A stretch of 33,667 nucleotides of DNA from Bacillota bacterium (lineage in GTDB: Bacteria > Bacillota > Sulfobacillia > RBS10-35 > JAJYVN01): contig JAJZMB010000156.1 in the NCBI GenBank assembly GCA_021803205.1, forward strand, positions 1-33,667, read 5' to 3'. Below the pieces are notes generated by a model. That model searched no databases. It worked only from the letters and a program-made list of their open reading frames with translations, and had not been told where the DNA came from. How positions within the stretch are numbered: position 1 is the stretch's first letter; each line of letters begins with the position of its first letter. Shown one piece after another: positions 16,261 through 24,010 of the stretch. Position numbers and translations under genes: made by a program.

Positions 16261-16587
16261 CCCCCCACTGTGGTAGTGGGAGCGGGCGTCGGGGCTCGGT
16301 CGGGCGCTCTCGCGCGTCGCGCGGGGAAGCCGTGCTTCCCGGCGTGGTATGGCGCAGGACCATCGGGATGCGTGTGCCGCACAAAGGCGCACGCCCTCGC
16401 CGCCGTGCCTGGCCTCGGGGTGGAGGTGTACGCGTTCCGGGTCGTGTGCCTGCAAGCGATGCCGACGTCGGCCTGTTCCGATCCGGTGGGCCAGCGCGGA
16501 GGTTGGCCGGTCAGGCGCCGCGTCCCGGCTGGCCGAGTGCCACTATGCCCAAAGGCTGCCTTGAACTTCAAGCTATTAATGTGATTC

Positions 16588-16630
16588 ATTATGCATAATC
16601 AAAGATATAGACCGCGCAGGCGTCTGTCAA
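16588..16630 (-). promoter_or_regulatory. Sigma-A promoter with palindromic operator candidate
   Basis: On the minus strand a perfect -35 TTGACA (16630-16625) is followed by 17 nt and TATCTT (16607-16602). The perfect palindrome ATTATGCATAAT (16588-16599) sits at the expected start site, a classic repressor position. CTTGAACTTCAAG (16560-16572) is a second palindrome just downstream. This A/T-rich island stands out from its surroundings and would drive the ArnT-like gene with a leader of about 330 nt. Confidence 0.6.
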
Positions 16631-17012
16631 TGATTTGCGTGCCATATGCTTCCATCTGGCGGCGCTCGATGTAGGGTGCTCCGCGATGTGGTGCGAACTT
16701 GCCGGGATGCCGCAAGCGCGCCGGTATCGGCCGCGCCTGCGGGGCAGGCCGAAGACTGGATGCCGTGCGCCTGCACCCCGCCCACAGAGGCTCGTGGGCA
16801 GGGGGGGCGGTGGCGGACCTCGCTGCGTGGCGGAACTCCACTTCAATTGGCGGCGCACGCAGCGGGGAACGTGCGGCCTCGCCACAAGGAGTCTTGCAGC
16901 GGCCGCCTATTGCTGCAAGCAGGGACACATGTTCATCCACAGTCCGCTGTGGTCGCCGTAGTCGGCGTCCCACCACATCCGGTGGTCGGGGGCCAGCAGC
17001 CTGGTTACAGTC
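16631..17012. other. Intergenic stretch between the two ArnT-like genes
   Basis: Apart from repeat copy C at 16864-16909 I see no gene with a ribosome site or recognisable protein in this stretch. Short open frames on both strands look like by-products of high GC content. Confidence 0.35.
16864..16909 (-). repeat. Structured intergenic repeat, copy C (hairpin part only)
   Basis: Minus-strand head ATAGGCGGCCGCTGCAAG is followed by the hairpin. The outer stem is GCGGCC (16906-16901) with GGCCGC (16878-16873). The inner stem is CAAG/CTTG around ACTC. The T-A pair of copy A's outer stem is a C-G pair here, so pairing is kept. The downstream CCCCTTGTCCC box is not visible. Confidence 0.65.
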
Positions 17013-18512
17013 CTATGCGATACAGTTCCCGCCGGCATGGGCCGGTGGGGGAGGCAGGGGCGTGCGCAGCGTGTAGACGGTGATGCCGTCGAAGGTCTGC
17101 CTGGGGAAGTTCAATGCCAGATAGCGGCCCATGCACTGGTCGATGCCGCCCTGGTCGACCAGGTACCGTGCCCCGCCCGCGACATCCGCGTGCAGCACGC
17201 TCATGGTCAAGGGATTGACGCGATAGCCGTGGCGCCGCGCATAGTAGAGTATGGTCGGATTGAAGGTCCCAGAGACGATCAACACGGCATCCTGGGGCAG
17301 GGTGCGGTTCATCTTTTCCCCGGCCAGGTACCAGGTCATGTAGGGCGGCCAGTAATCGCGGATCTGGAAGAGGCCGCCGGTGAGGATCGAGGCGGTGAGC
17401 GCCGCCGAGAGGATGGCGGGGGCGGCGCGCAGAGGGCGTGGTAAAAGACGCGGCACCACGCCGACCAGATAGTCGAGCCCCACGCCCATCAGCACGGCCA
17501 GCCAGGGCAGGATGGGCATCAGGTAGTACTGGAAGCGAATGGCCCGCAATACCACCAGTGCATACACAACGACGCCCGCAGTCCAGGCCCAGACCCATCC
17601 GGACTGCCGGCGCCCGGCGCGGAGGAGGACGGCGATGCCGATCAGCGCCGCTGCGCCTCCCCCCGGGGTGACGGCCATCCCGAGGACGTTGTGGCGGATG
17701 AAGACCCAGAGGTGCTGTGTACCGGCGATGTAGGCGTCGCCCAGCGAAGTGACGATGAAGTTGACGTAGGTGGTGCCGTGGGCGGCGATGTGGCCCTGAA
17801 TCAAGGTGTAGGCGGCACCGGTCCCGACGGCTGTGAGGACCAGGGCGGCCACCTGCAGCAGGCGGGGCGCGCTGAACATGCGGTGCCAATTCCAGAGTTC
17901 CGGACCGTAGGCCAGGGCGGCGACGGCGGGCAGGAGCATCCCATTGGGCAGTTTGGCGAGTACGGCAACCGCCGCGGCCGCCAGGGCTGTGAGATACCGT
18001 CCCACGGTCCGGCGCTCCCCCCAGCGGTCGGCGGACCAGAGCGCAAGCGTGCCGAAAAAGCACATCGCCGGTTCGGGTTGGAACGCGCGGCCGAAGAAGA
18101 TGCCCACAGGCAGCAGGCTGTAGCAGAGGGCCGTCCACAGCGCGGCGCCGGCGCCGAACCGCCGGCGGACCAGGGCCCACAGCGGCAGCACCGACAGTGT
18201 GAAGAAGCCGATGGCCACAGCGCGGAGCAGAACGTGGCCATATCCGAAGACGTGGGCGAGCAGGGCGGCGACGGCGGGGGAAATCTGCAGTTCCAACTGC
18301 GTGTAGTCGGGTCCGGGACCATCGTGCCAGAGCTGCGGGTGCAGCAGGCGGACGCCCAGATGGTAGTAGAAGTAGGCGACGGCGGCCGTATCGGTCTGCC
18401 GCCAGTCCGACGTGTCCACGAAGGGGACGCCGATGTTGTGCACGCGCAGACCGGCGCAGAGGACGAGCACCGCCCCCAGCCAGATCCACTCCCGCCTCGC
18501 CGTGCGGCTCAC
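17013..18512 (-). CDS. GT39/ArnT-like polytopic glycosyltransferase (2)
   Basis: The 499-residue membrane protein has about 11-12 hydrophobic segments. After the first helix, VPFVDTSDWRQTDTAAVAYF supplies the conserved acidic residues of the first extracytoplasmic loop seen in GT-C/PMT enzymes. RAFQPEPAMCFFGTLALW and AKLPNGMLLPAV resemble other family landmarks. A soluble C-terminal domain of about 120 residues follows the last helix, as in ArnT-like proteins. It should transfer a sugar from a polyprenyl-phosphate donor on the outer face of the membrane. GTG at 18512 overlaps the TGA of the DUF815 gene (GTGA) and has GGAGGAG upstream, so the two are translated together. Confidence 0.83.
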   Translation of the reverse strand: MSRTARREWIWLGAVLVLCAGLRVHNIGVPFVDTSDWRQTDTAAVAYFYYHLGVRLLHPQLWHDGPGPDYTQLELQISPAVAALLAHVFGYGHVLLRAVAIGFFTLSVLPLWALVRRRFGAGAALWTALCYSLLPVGIFFGRAFQPEPAMCFFGTLALWSADRWGERRTVGRYLTALAAAAVAVLAKLPNGMLLPAVAALAYGPELWNWHRMFSAPRLLQVAALVLTAVGTGAAYTLIQGHIAAHGTTYVNFIVTSLGDAYIAGTQHLWVFIRHNVLGMAVTPGGGAAALIGIAVLLRAGRRQSGWVWAWTAGVVVYALVVLRAIRFQYYLMPILPWLAVLMGVGLDYLVGVVPRLLPRPLRAAPAILSAALTASILTGGLFQIRDYWPPYMTWYLAGEKMNRTLPQDAVLIVSGTFNPTILYYARRHGYRVNPLTMSVLHADVAGGARYLVDQGGIDQCMGRYLALNFPRQTFDGITVYTLRTPLPPPPAHAGGNCIA

Positions 18513-19831
18513 GTCACTCCTCCCCTGCGGCCGACCGCCGCATCCAGCTTTTCCCGCCGGAGAGCGGAGTCATTCGTCCCCAGGGGCAGGGCCGCGCCGT
18601 CGTGCAACTCGCCTTCCAGGGCCTGTATGAACTGCCGAGCGGTCCGTCCTGAGCGTCCACCCTGCCATAGGGTCCAGCGCAGGGCTTTGGTCCGCAGTTC
18701 GGCTTCGGGGACCTCCAACTTCCTCACGGCGGCGAGGTGGGCCACGATGCGCAGAAAGAGTTCCTGGTCCGGCGCGGCGAAGACCACGGTGAGCCCGAAG
18801 CGGTCAGCCAGCGACAGCTTTTCCTCCACTGCGTCGCCCGCACGCGGGTCGTCCATGCCGGGATCCCCGCGCTCGGACAGGCGCTCGCGGACCAGGTGGC
18901 GGCGGTTGCTGGTGGCGTAAACCAGGACATTCCGCGGCCTGGCGGCGACGCCCCCCTGCAGGGCTGCCTTGGCGTCCTTGTACTCGGTCTCGCGCTCCTC
19001 GAAAGAGACATCGTCCACATAGATGATGAAGCGCTGCGGTTGGTCGTGGAGAGCCTCGCAGAGTCGGGGCAGGTCCGGCAGGGCTCGCCGGCCGAGTTCC
19101 ACCAGGCGCAGGCCCGCGGCGGCGAAGCGCGGTAGGAGCGCCTTGACGGTGGAGGACTTGCCGGTGCCCCGATCGCCGTACAGCAGGACGTCGTTGGCCG
19201 GCAGCCCCCGCAGGAACCGCTCCGTGTTCTGGACTACGGCGCGGCGCTCTGCCTCATAACCGTACAGTTCCTCGGGGCGGACCGGGTCCGGATGGGGTAC
19301 CGCGACCAGGTGCCCGCCGGCGGCAAGCTGCGGGTCAGGGCGCCAGCGGTAGGTGGTGTGCTCGGCGTAGGCCCCTGCGCCGCCGGCGAGTGCGGCGGCC
19401 CGCAGGGGCATGGCGGACTCCGGCCAGTCGCGTGCCATGACCAGCTGGGCTGCAAATCCGGCCGGCGTCCTGGCCCCCAGCTGCACCAGCGGTGCCGGCG
19501 CGTATCCCGCGGCCGCCAGGTTCGCCCGCAGATCGCCGAACACGGCGTCGCTTGCCAGCGCGCCGAGAGCGGCCAGGTCCGACTCGGCGGCTGCCCGGAG
19601 GCCGGGTCCCGGCTCCGGACCGAGCGTGAAGGGGTTCCCATCACCCGCCGTCCGTGCGGCCAGATGACAACGCCACGCATCGCCGCTCCATCCCTCGGCG
19701 GCAAGCTGTGCGAACAGCAAGGCATAGGCGTCGGCGGCCGCCGGGACATCGGCGGCCGCCGACGCCCGGTGGAGTGCGCGGAAGGCCTGGCCGGGAGGGT
19801 CCTCCAACGCGGAGCGGAACAGATGCAGCAC
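18509..19831 (-). CDS. DUF815 family AAA+ ATPase
   Basis: The protein has 440 residues from GTG 19831. The Walker A motif GDRGTGKSS is at about 219-227, and a Walker B-like FIIYVDDVSFEE and a sensor-1-like YATSNRRHLV follow. A C-terminal helical part with RTARQFIQALEGEL completes the protein. This is the layout of DUF815 ATPases, which are widespread in Firmicutes and Proteobacteria and have no firmly established role. The frame stays open upstream to 20536, but homology to family N-termini begins at VLHLFRSALEDPPGQAF, so the start at or near 19831 is inferred; the ATG at 19996 is an alternative. No strong ribosome site is visible for either. It is coupled to the ArnT-like gene by a 4-bp overlap. 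Confidence 0.82.
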   Translation of the reverse strand: MLHLFRSALEDPPGQAFRALHRASAAADVPAAADAYALLFAQLAAEGWSGDAWRCHLAARTAGDGNPFTLGPEPGPGLRAAAESDLAALGALASDAVFGDLRANLAAAGYAPAPLVQLGARTPAGFAAQLVMARDWPESAMPLRAAALAGGAGAYAEHTTYRWRPDPQLAAGGHLVAVPHPDPVRPEELYGYEAERRAVVQNTERFLRGLPANDVLLYGDRGTGKSSTVKALLPRFAAAGLRLVELGRRALPDLPRLCEALHDQPQRFIIYVDDVSFEERETEYKDAKAALQGGVAARPRNVLVYATSNRRHLVRERLSERGDPGMDDPRAGDAVEEKLSLADRFGLTVVFAAPDQELFLRIVAHLAAVRKLEVPEAELRTKALRWTLWQGGRSGRTARQFIQALEGELHDGAALPLGTNDSALRREKLDAAVGRRGGVT

Positions 19832-20280
19832 CGGCGGGACGGGGCAGCGGAGTCCGGGCGCACCGGCCGTGTCGGCCCTACCCAGTGGACGGGCACTCCC
19901 TTGCTCGGCACAAGTCCGCTGCGTCCGGCCCTTGACCGGTGGCGCGGCGAAGGGCGCTTTCCACGATGCGGCGTCAACATCCTGCCGTGCGGGCATCGCT
20001 GCGTGCGGCCGCAGCGGGCGGTCGGGGGGGGAGGACGTGCCCCCGCGGTCCCGTCGGGCGCCTGCACGCGCCGTCGTCAGAATCAGAGCAACATCCGCAA
20101 GGTGTGCGCCGGTTAGGGAGGGGAGACCTGGGATCTGGCGTAGTGGTTGTCTCAGGGATCCCGCAGGCGCGGGGAGCGGCGGCGGCGCATAAGGGGGGGA
20201 TGCAGCGGCCCACCCGCGCATTCCGGGTGGGGGGCTGTTGCGGCACGGCATGCGCGGTTGGAGGGCCGGTGGATCGGCGT
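19832..20280. other. Divergent intergenic region with weak repeat-like sequences
   Basis: This 449-base region lies between the DUF815 gene (minus) and the riboswitch (plus). It holds stretches resembling the structured repeat: CACAAGTCCGC on the plus strand near 19910-19920, as in copy D; a minus-strand GACGCCGCATCGTGG near 19975; and a minus-strand GTGGGCCGCTGCAT near 20210. These are too diverged to call as copies. No gene is supported. Promoters for both neighbours must lie here but none is clear. Confidence 0.35.
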
Positions 20281-20402
20281 TGCGCCAAAGCCCGGCATCA
20301 TCGCCGGGCGCGGGGGACCCATGACCCTGGGGGTGAATCCCGCCCTGCGGCGGGTAGGGTGGCCCGACCCACCCGAACCCGGCAGCTAACCCCGTAGGCG
20401 TA
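20281..20402 (+). promoter_or_regulatory. ydaO-yuaA type cyclic-di-AMP riboswitch
   Basis: The conserved ydaO blocks occur in order: GGGGGACCCATGAC, GGGGGTGAATCC, GGCGGGTAGGG, CCACCCGAACCCGGCAGCTA and ACCCCGTAGGCGTA. The closing P1 stem pairs TGCGCC (20281-20286) with GGCGTA (20397-20402). The family binds c-di-AMP and usually switches off cell-wall hydrolases and osmolyte transporters. The gene downstream is a LysM/M23 peptidase, a classic member of this regulon. A possible terminator stem, GGGG..CCCCTTT, follows at about 20410-20429. Confidence 0.93.
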
Positions 20403-20479
20403 GAGGTTGGGGATGCGTCACGCCCCTTTGAGCGGGCCGCCTCCCCGGACGGAAGTGGCTGCTCGGAGGTGGCTGGCGG

Positions 20480-21553
20480 TTGTCGTCCAGGGAATCGTCC
20501 AACTTGCCGCGCGGAGTCGCTGCGACTTGGTGTCACTGTGTTTCCCGGACGTGGTCGCGTTTGCGCGGGAACCCGCGGCGACGGGCCTATCTGGCGGCGG
20601 CGGCGGTCCCGTTGCTGCTGTTGCTCTGGCCCTGGGGCGTTCCGGCGCGTTCCGGCGCATCGACGTCCGCGCGTGGGCCGATCCCCGCCGCGTTGGTGTC
20701 CCGCTCCGCGCGGTTGCCCTCGTCCATTACCTCTTCATCCGCCGCGGGGGGGACGCCCGGCGTCCACCAGCGGTTGACCAGCCTCAAGGGTGCGCCCGCG
20801 GCGGCAGACCGGGTGCCCCTGGTCAGCGCATATACGGTACAGGCCGGCGACACCCTTGTGGGCATCGCCGCCCGTTTCGGCACGGATGTTGCCTCGCTGG
20901 AACAGATCAACAATCTCAACGCGTCCTCCATCCTGCAGATCGGCCAGCAGCTGACGGTACTCGACCGCGTCGGCTGGCTGTACACGGTCAGGCCGGGCGA
21001 CACGGCATCCTCCATCGCGGCGTCCACCGGCGTGTCCTTGTCGCAGTTGATGTCCGTCAACGGTCTCTCGGGGTTGGATCCGATCCTGTATCCTGGTGAA
21101 CGTTTGGTCGTTCCCCAGGAGCCGACCGTTGCACAGCCGGCCGGGACGGGCGGTGGATTCTCCGCCGGTGGTCTCATCTGGCCCGTCCACGGGGTGATCA
21201 CCAGTCCGTTCGGATGGCGACCCACCCCGTGGACGGGCATCGGCCGACAGTTCCACCACGGCATCGACATCGGCGTCCCGATGCATACGCCGGTCGTCGC
21301 CGCCTGCTCGGGCCGGGTGATCGTCGCGCGCTGGGACGGCGGGTACGGGGAAGCGGTGGAGATCGCCTGCGACAACGGCCTGATCACCCTGTACGCACAC
21401 AACAGCCTGCTTGAGGTGCGCTACGGCGAGCAGGTGGCCCAGGGCAACCTGCTCGCCTACTCCGGTATGACCGGCAATGCCACCGGGCCGCACGTGCACT
21501 TCGGCGTGATGCGGGCGGGCGTGTGGCAGAACCCCATGAACTACCTGCCCTAG
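20480..21553 (+). CDS. LysM-domain M23 peptidase, exported cell-wall hydrolase
   Basis: The protein has 357 residues. The start is TTG at 20480, selected because GGAGGTGG lies 7 nt upstream. After a basic N-region (about 30 residues) comes the signal or anchor segment AYLAAAAVPLLLLLWPWG. A Ser/Ala-rich linker follows, then LysM 1 (YTVQAGDTLVGIAARFGT, about 116-160) and LysM 2 (YTVRPGDTASSIAASTGV, about 167-212), which bind peptidoglycan. The C-terminal M23 (LytM) domain has zinc ligands H259 and D263 in HHGID and H338-V-H340 in GPHVHFG; all are present, so it should be an active endopeptidase. Control by the c-di-AMP riboswitch upstream ties it to cell-wall homeostasis, growth or sporulation. 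Confidence 0.93.
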   Translation: MSSRESSNLPRGVAATWCHCVSRTWSRLRGNPRRRAYLAAAAVPLLLLLWPWGVPARSGASTSARGPIPAALVSRSARLPSSITSSSAAGGTPGVHQRLTSLKGAPAAADRVPLVSAYTVQAGDTLVGIAARFGTDVASLEQINNLNASSILQIGQQLTVLDRVGWLYTVRPGDTASSIAASTGVSLSQLMSVNGLSGLDPILYPGERLVVPQEPTVAQPAGTGGGFSAGGLIWPVHGVITSPFGWRPTPWTGIGRQFHHGIDIGVPMHTPVVAACSGRVIVARWDGGYGEAVEIACDNGLITLYAHNSLLEVRYGEQVAQGNLLAYSGMTGNATGPHVHFGVMRAGVWQNPMNYLP

Positions 21554-21623
21554 CGGCGGTCGACCGGCGGCCGCTGGCGGCGGGCGGGTTGCCGCCGAAA
21601 TCCGCTGGCGGCCGGCGATGCGG

Positions 21624-21722
21624 GATCCGGTTTCCACTCTGGCCGCAAACATCGGATCCTTGTGGGACAGGGGGCATTGGAACGGTGGCCCCGTAAGCGC
21701 GGACTTGTGCGGCGACCACCTG
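21624..21722 (-). repeat. Structured intergenic repeat, copy D
   Basis: Minus-strand head CCAGGTGGTCGCCGC. The outer stem GGTGGTC (21720-21714) pairs with GGCCACC (21690-21684) over 7 bp including one G-U pair. The box CCCCTGTCCCACAAGGATCC lies at 21673-21654, 10 nt after the hairpin as in copy A, and GTGGAAACCGG further on also matches copy A. It lies between the M23 and aldehyde dehydrogenase genes, in antisense orientation to both. Confidence 0.72.
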
Positions 21723-21853
21723 GCGCCGCTCGTCGACATCCGCGCGGCACGATGCCGCCCGGGAGGATGCCGGGGCCCGGCTGCGAAGTGGGAAGCGTTG
21801 TGTCGGCGCACGGCCGGCGGCTGGATGGAAAGGTGGGGGTCGGGACGGGATCC

Positions 21854-23302
21854 GTGCGCGAAGCACTCAACTATATCGGGGGCGCATTCGTCTCCGCCGC
21901 GGGAGGCGGGACTTTCGAGCGTGAGAACCCCAGCCGGTTCGCTGAGGTGCTGGGGTGTGCCGCGTCAAGTGACGCGGGGGACGTGGATGCGGCCGTCGCG
22001 GCCGCGCGGGCGGCGCTGCCCGGATGGCGGGCCATGGGCGGTCCGGCGCGCGGCCGGCAATTGTTTGCGGCTGCGGAGCGGCTCCACGCTGCCGCGGAGG
22101 ATTTGGCGCAACTGGTCTGCGCCGAGGTCGGCAAGCCCATCGGCGAGGCGCGCGGTGAGGTGGCGCGCGGGGTTGCCCTGCTACGGTACTATGCCGCCGA
22201 AGCCGAACGGGCCCAGGGGCAAAATCTCCCTCATCCCGATGGGAGGTCCCTGCTCTTCACCCGGCGCATTCCGCTGGGCACAGTGGCGCTCGTCACCCCA
22301 TGGAACTTCCCGGTAGCCATCCCCCTCTGGAAGGGTGCGCCGGCGCTCGGTTTCGGCAACACCGTCGTCTGGAAGCCGGCCAAGATGTCCAGCCTCGTCG
22401 CCCATCGCATCGCGGAGCTCATCGGTCCGGCCCTGCCACCCGGTGTGTTCAACCTGGTACTCGGCGATGGCGCACAGGTCGGCGCGGCCCTGGTGGCACA
22501 CCGCGACGTGGCCGGGGTCAGCTTCACCGGTTCAGACGAGGTCGGGCGGGAGATGGGCCGGGCCCTCGCCGCGCGTGGCGTCAAGTTCCAGGCGGAAATG
22601 GGCGGCAAGAACCCGGCCATCATCCTCGCGGACGCCAACCTGGAGCGGGCCGTGGAGGCCACAATCAGCGGTGCCTTCCGCTTTGCCGGGCAGAAGTGCA
22701 CGGCGACGAGCCGGGTCATCGTGGAGCGTTCGATACTGGCGGCCGTCACCGAGATGCTGGCCGCGCGGGCGCGATCCATCGTTCCCCTTCCCCCACAGGA
22801 GGAGGAATGCTACCTCGGGCCGGTCGTGTCCCGGCCGCAGGCGGACGGTATCCGCGCTGCGATCCGTCGCGGTCAGGCAGGGGGGGCGCGGTTGGTGGCC
22901 GGCGGAGGCAGCGTACCGCCGGGGTGCGAGGACGGATACTTCATCGCCCCCACCCTGCTCGATCGGGTGGATCCTGACTCCCAGTTGGCCCAGGAGGAAA
23001 TCTTCGGTCCCGTCCTGGTCCTGCTGCCGGCCGACGATCCGGCGCAGGCCATCCGGCTGGCCAACCGAACGCGCTACGGTCTGTCCGCTTCGCTGTTCAC
23101 CGGGAGCCTCGACCGTGCCCTCGCTTACCTGGACGGCATCGAGGCCGGCATGGTGCGGATCAACGCCGAGACGGCGGGGGTCGATTATCTGGCGCCGTTC
23201 GGCGGCCTGAAGGGATCCAGTTCCCACAGTCGGGAACAGGGCTCGGCCGCCGTGGAGTTCTATACCGAGATCCAGACCGTCACCATCAGTCCCGGTGTCT
23301 GA
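21854..23302 (+). CDS. NAD(P)-dependent aldehyde dehydrogenase, 2-oxoglutarate semialdehyde dehydrogenase-like
   Basis: The 482-residue protein has a full-length ALDH fold. TPWNFPVAIPLWKGAPALGF and VVWKPAKMSS form the cofactor site, SFTGSDEVGREM is the Rossmann turn, AEMGGKNPAI carries the general base E248, and FAGQKCTATSRV carries the catalytic C282. The C-terminal GVDYLAPFGGLKGSSSHSRE is typical of the KGSADH (2,5-dioxovalerate dehydrogenase) branch used in pentose, hexarate or hydroxyproline breakdown. The substrate is therefore a guess at subfamily level. The frame is open upstream; GTG at 21854 is chosen from the ALDH N-terminus (NYIGGAFV) although its ribosome site is weak, and a GTG about 21 nt earlier is possible. 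No pathway partner is adjacent. Confidence 0.88.
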   Translation: MREALNYIGGAFVSAAGGGTFERENPSRFAEVLGCAASSDAGDVDAAVAAARAALPGWRAMGGPARGRQLFAAAERLHAAAEDLAQLVCAEVGKPIGEARGEVARGVALLRYYAAEAERAQGQNLPHPDGRSLLFTRRIPLGTVALVTPWNFPVAIPLWKGAPALGFGNTVVWKPAKMSSLVAHRIAELIGPALPPGVFNLVLGDGAQVGAALVAHRDVAGVSFTGSDEVGREMGRALAARGVKFQAEMGGKNPAIILADANLERAVEATISGAFRFAGQKCTATSRVIVERSILAAVTEMLAARARSIVPLPPQEEECYLGPVVSRPQADGIRAAIRRGQAGGARLVAGGGSVPPGCEDGYFIAPTLLDRVDPDSQLAQEEIFGPVLVLLPADDPAQAIRLANRTRYGLSASLFTGSLDRALAYLDGIEAGMVRINAETAGVDYLAPFGGLKGSSSHSREQGSAAVEFYTEIQTVTISPGV

Positions 23303-23389
23303 CCGCGGATCCGCGTCCGGCCACCACGCGCGGCGGACGACGTTTCCCGCCCCCGCGTCGTGGCCGAATCGCCGGATGCGCCGGTGCAT

Positions 23390-23665
23390 TCAGAAGCGGC
23401 GGGGCCCCGCATTCCGGGGTTCACGCGGTCGCGCTTCATTGATCGTGAGCAGGCGTCCGCCCATCTCCACGTTCTGCAGCGCGTCGATGGCCTGGGCCAA
23501 CTGGTCGTCCTCCACCTCGACGAACCCGAACCCGCGCGAGCGTCCGGTTTCTCGATCCGTGGCGATACGGGCGGAGACGACCTGTGCGTGCGGCGCGACG
23601 AGCCCGCTCAGATCATCCTCGGTCGCGCTCCACGGCAGGTTGCCGATATACAGGGTCTTGGCCAA
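23390..23665 (-). CDS. Small single-RRM RNA-binding protein
   Basis: The 91-residue form starts at TTG 23665 (LAKTLYIGNLPWSATEDDL), with AGAGGGG about 10 nt upstream. It has RNP2 (LYIGNL), RNP1 (RGFGFVEV) and a complete RRM fold, then a short Arg/Pro tail. Small RRM proteins of this kind (cyanobacterial Rbp-like) bind single-stranded RNA and are often cold- or stress-induced. The frame stays open to ATG 23758, but that ATG touches its AGGAG with no spacing and the extra 31 residues match nothing known, so the shorter form is preferred. The C-terminus converges on the aldehyde dehydrogenase gene. Confidence 0.85.
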   Translation of the reverse strand: MAKTLYIGNLPWSATEDDLSGLVAPHAQVVSARIATDRETGRSRGFGFVEVEDDQLAQAIDALQNVEMGGRLLTINEARPREPRNAGPRRF

Positions 23666-23766
23666 GCGCTTGTACCCCTCTTCATCGACCGATTCGGCGG
23701 GTCTCGGGGGGTACCGGGAGGCCAGGCCCTCGGATACCGGCCGCAAGACTCCCACCATCTCCTAAC

Positions 23767-23796
23767 ACAATAGCCCATGAGGGCTATCACGCGCAA
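23767..23796 (-). promoter_or_regulatory. Candidate RRM-gene promoter containing a perfect hairpin
   Basis: On the minus strand TTGCGC (23796-23791) is followed by 18 nt and TATTGT (23772-23767). The perfect inverted repeat ATAGCCC-TCAT-GGGCTAT (23787-23770) occupies the spacer and part of the -10, where a repressor could block polymerase. The boxes match the consensus only partly. If used, transcription would start near 23760 and leave a leader of about 95 nt before the TTG start. Confidence 0.35.
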
Positions 23797-23845
23797 GGGA
23801 ATGGCCCAAACAGACATACGTGAAGACATCAAAGGAGATGAGCAG

Positions 23846-23974
23846 ATGCTCCGATATGCGTTTGGAGCTAGGGCTAAAGGGCGTACTCGCTGGAGCACCA
23901 TTGACGGCCGCCCTGTGATGGGTTACGGTCTCGCACGTCGATACTTCATTGCTTTAGTCAATGAACGTGCATGA
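23846..23974 (+). CDS. Small 42-residue basic protein of unknown function, directly upstream of hisZ
   Basis: The ATG at 23846 has AAAGGAG 8 nt upstream, one of the best ribosome sites in the window. The product starts MLRYAFGARAKGRTRWSTID and ends FIALVNERA; it is basic and has no cysteine, histidine or membrane segment. Base and codon use (GCT, CGT, GGT, ATT, AAA, TTA) are much less GC-rich than the flanking genes, which suggests recent transfer, a leader gene or a young gene. The stop is 36 nt before hisZ. It has no histidine codons, so it is not a classical his attenuator peptide. I recognise no family. Confidence 0.55.
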   Translation: MLRYAFGARAKGRTRWSTIDGRPVMGYGLARRYFIALVNERA

Positions 23975-24010
23975 GCCAGGAATAACGTCCGGCGCACAGG
24001 GGGATCTGAC

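Noticed and set aside
16251..16589. 112-codon minus-strand frame starting just after the sigma-A promoter
   Set aside because: It is well placed, but the ATG has no Shine-Dalgarno, the translation is Arg/Pro/Thr-rich without a domain, and it overlaps the start of the ArnT-like gene. It is kept only as part of a long leader.
20407..21099. Plus-strand open frame overlapping the start of the M23 peptidase
   Set aside because: The LysM and M23 domains are read in the other frame, whose TTG start has an ideal ribosome site.
23846..23974. Histidine leader peptide (attenuation) upstream of hisZ
   Set aside because: The small ORF contains no histidine codons and no clear terminator/antiterminator pair precedes hisZ.
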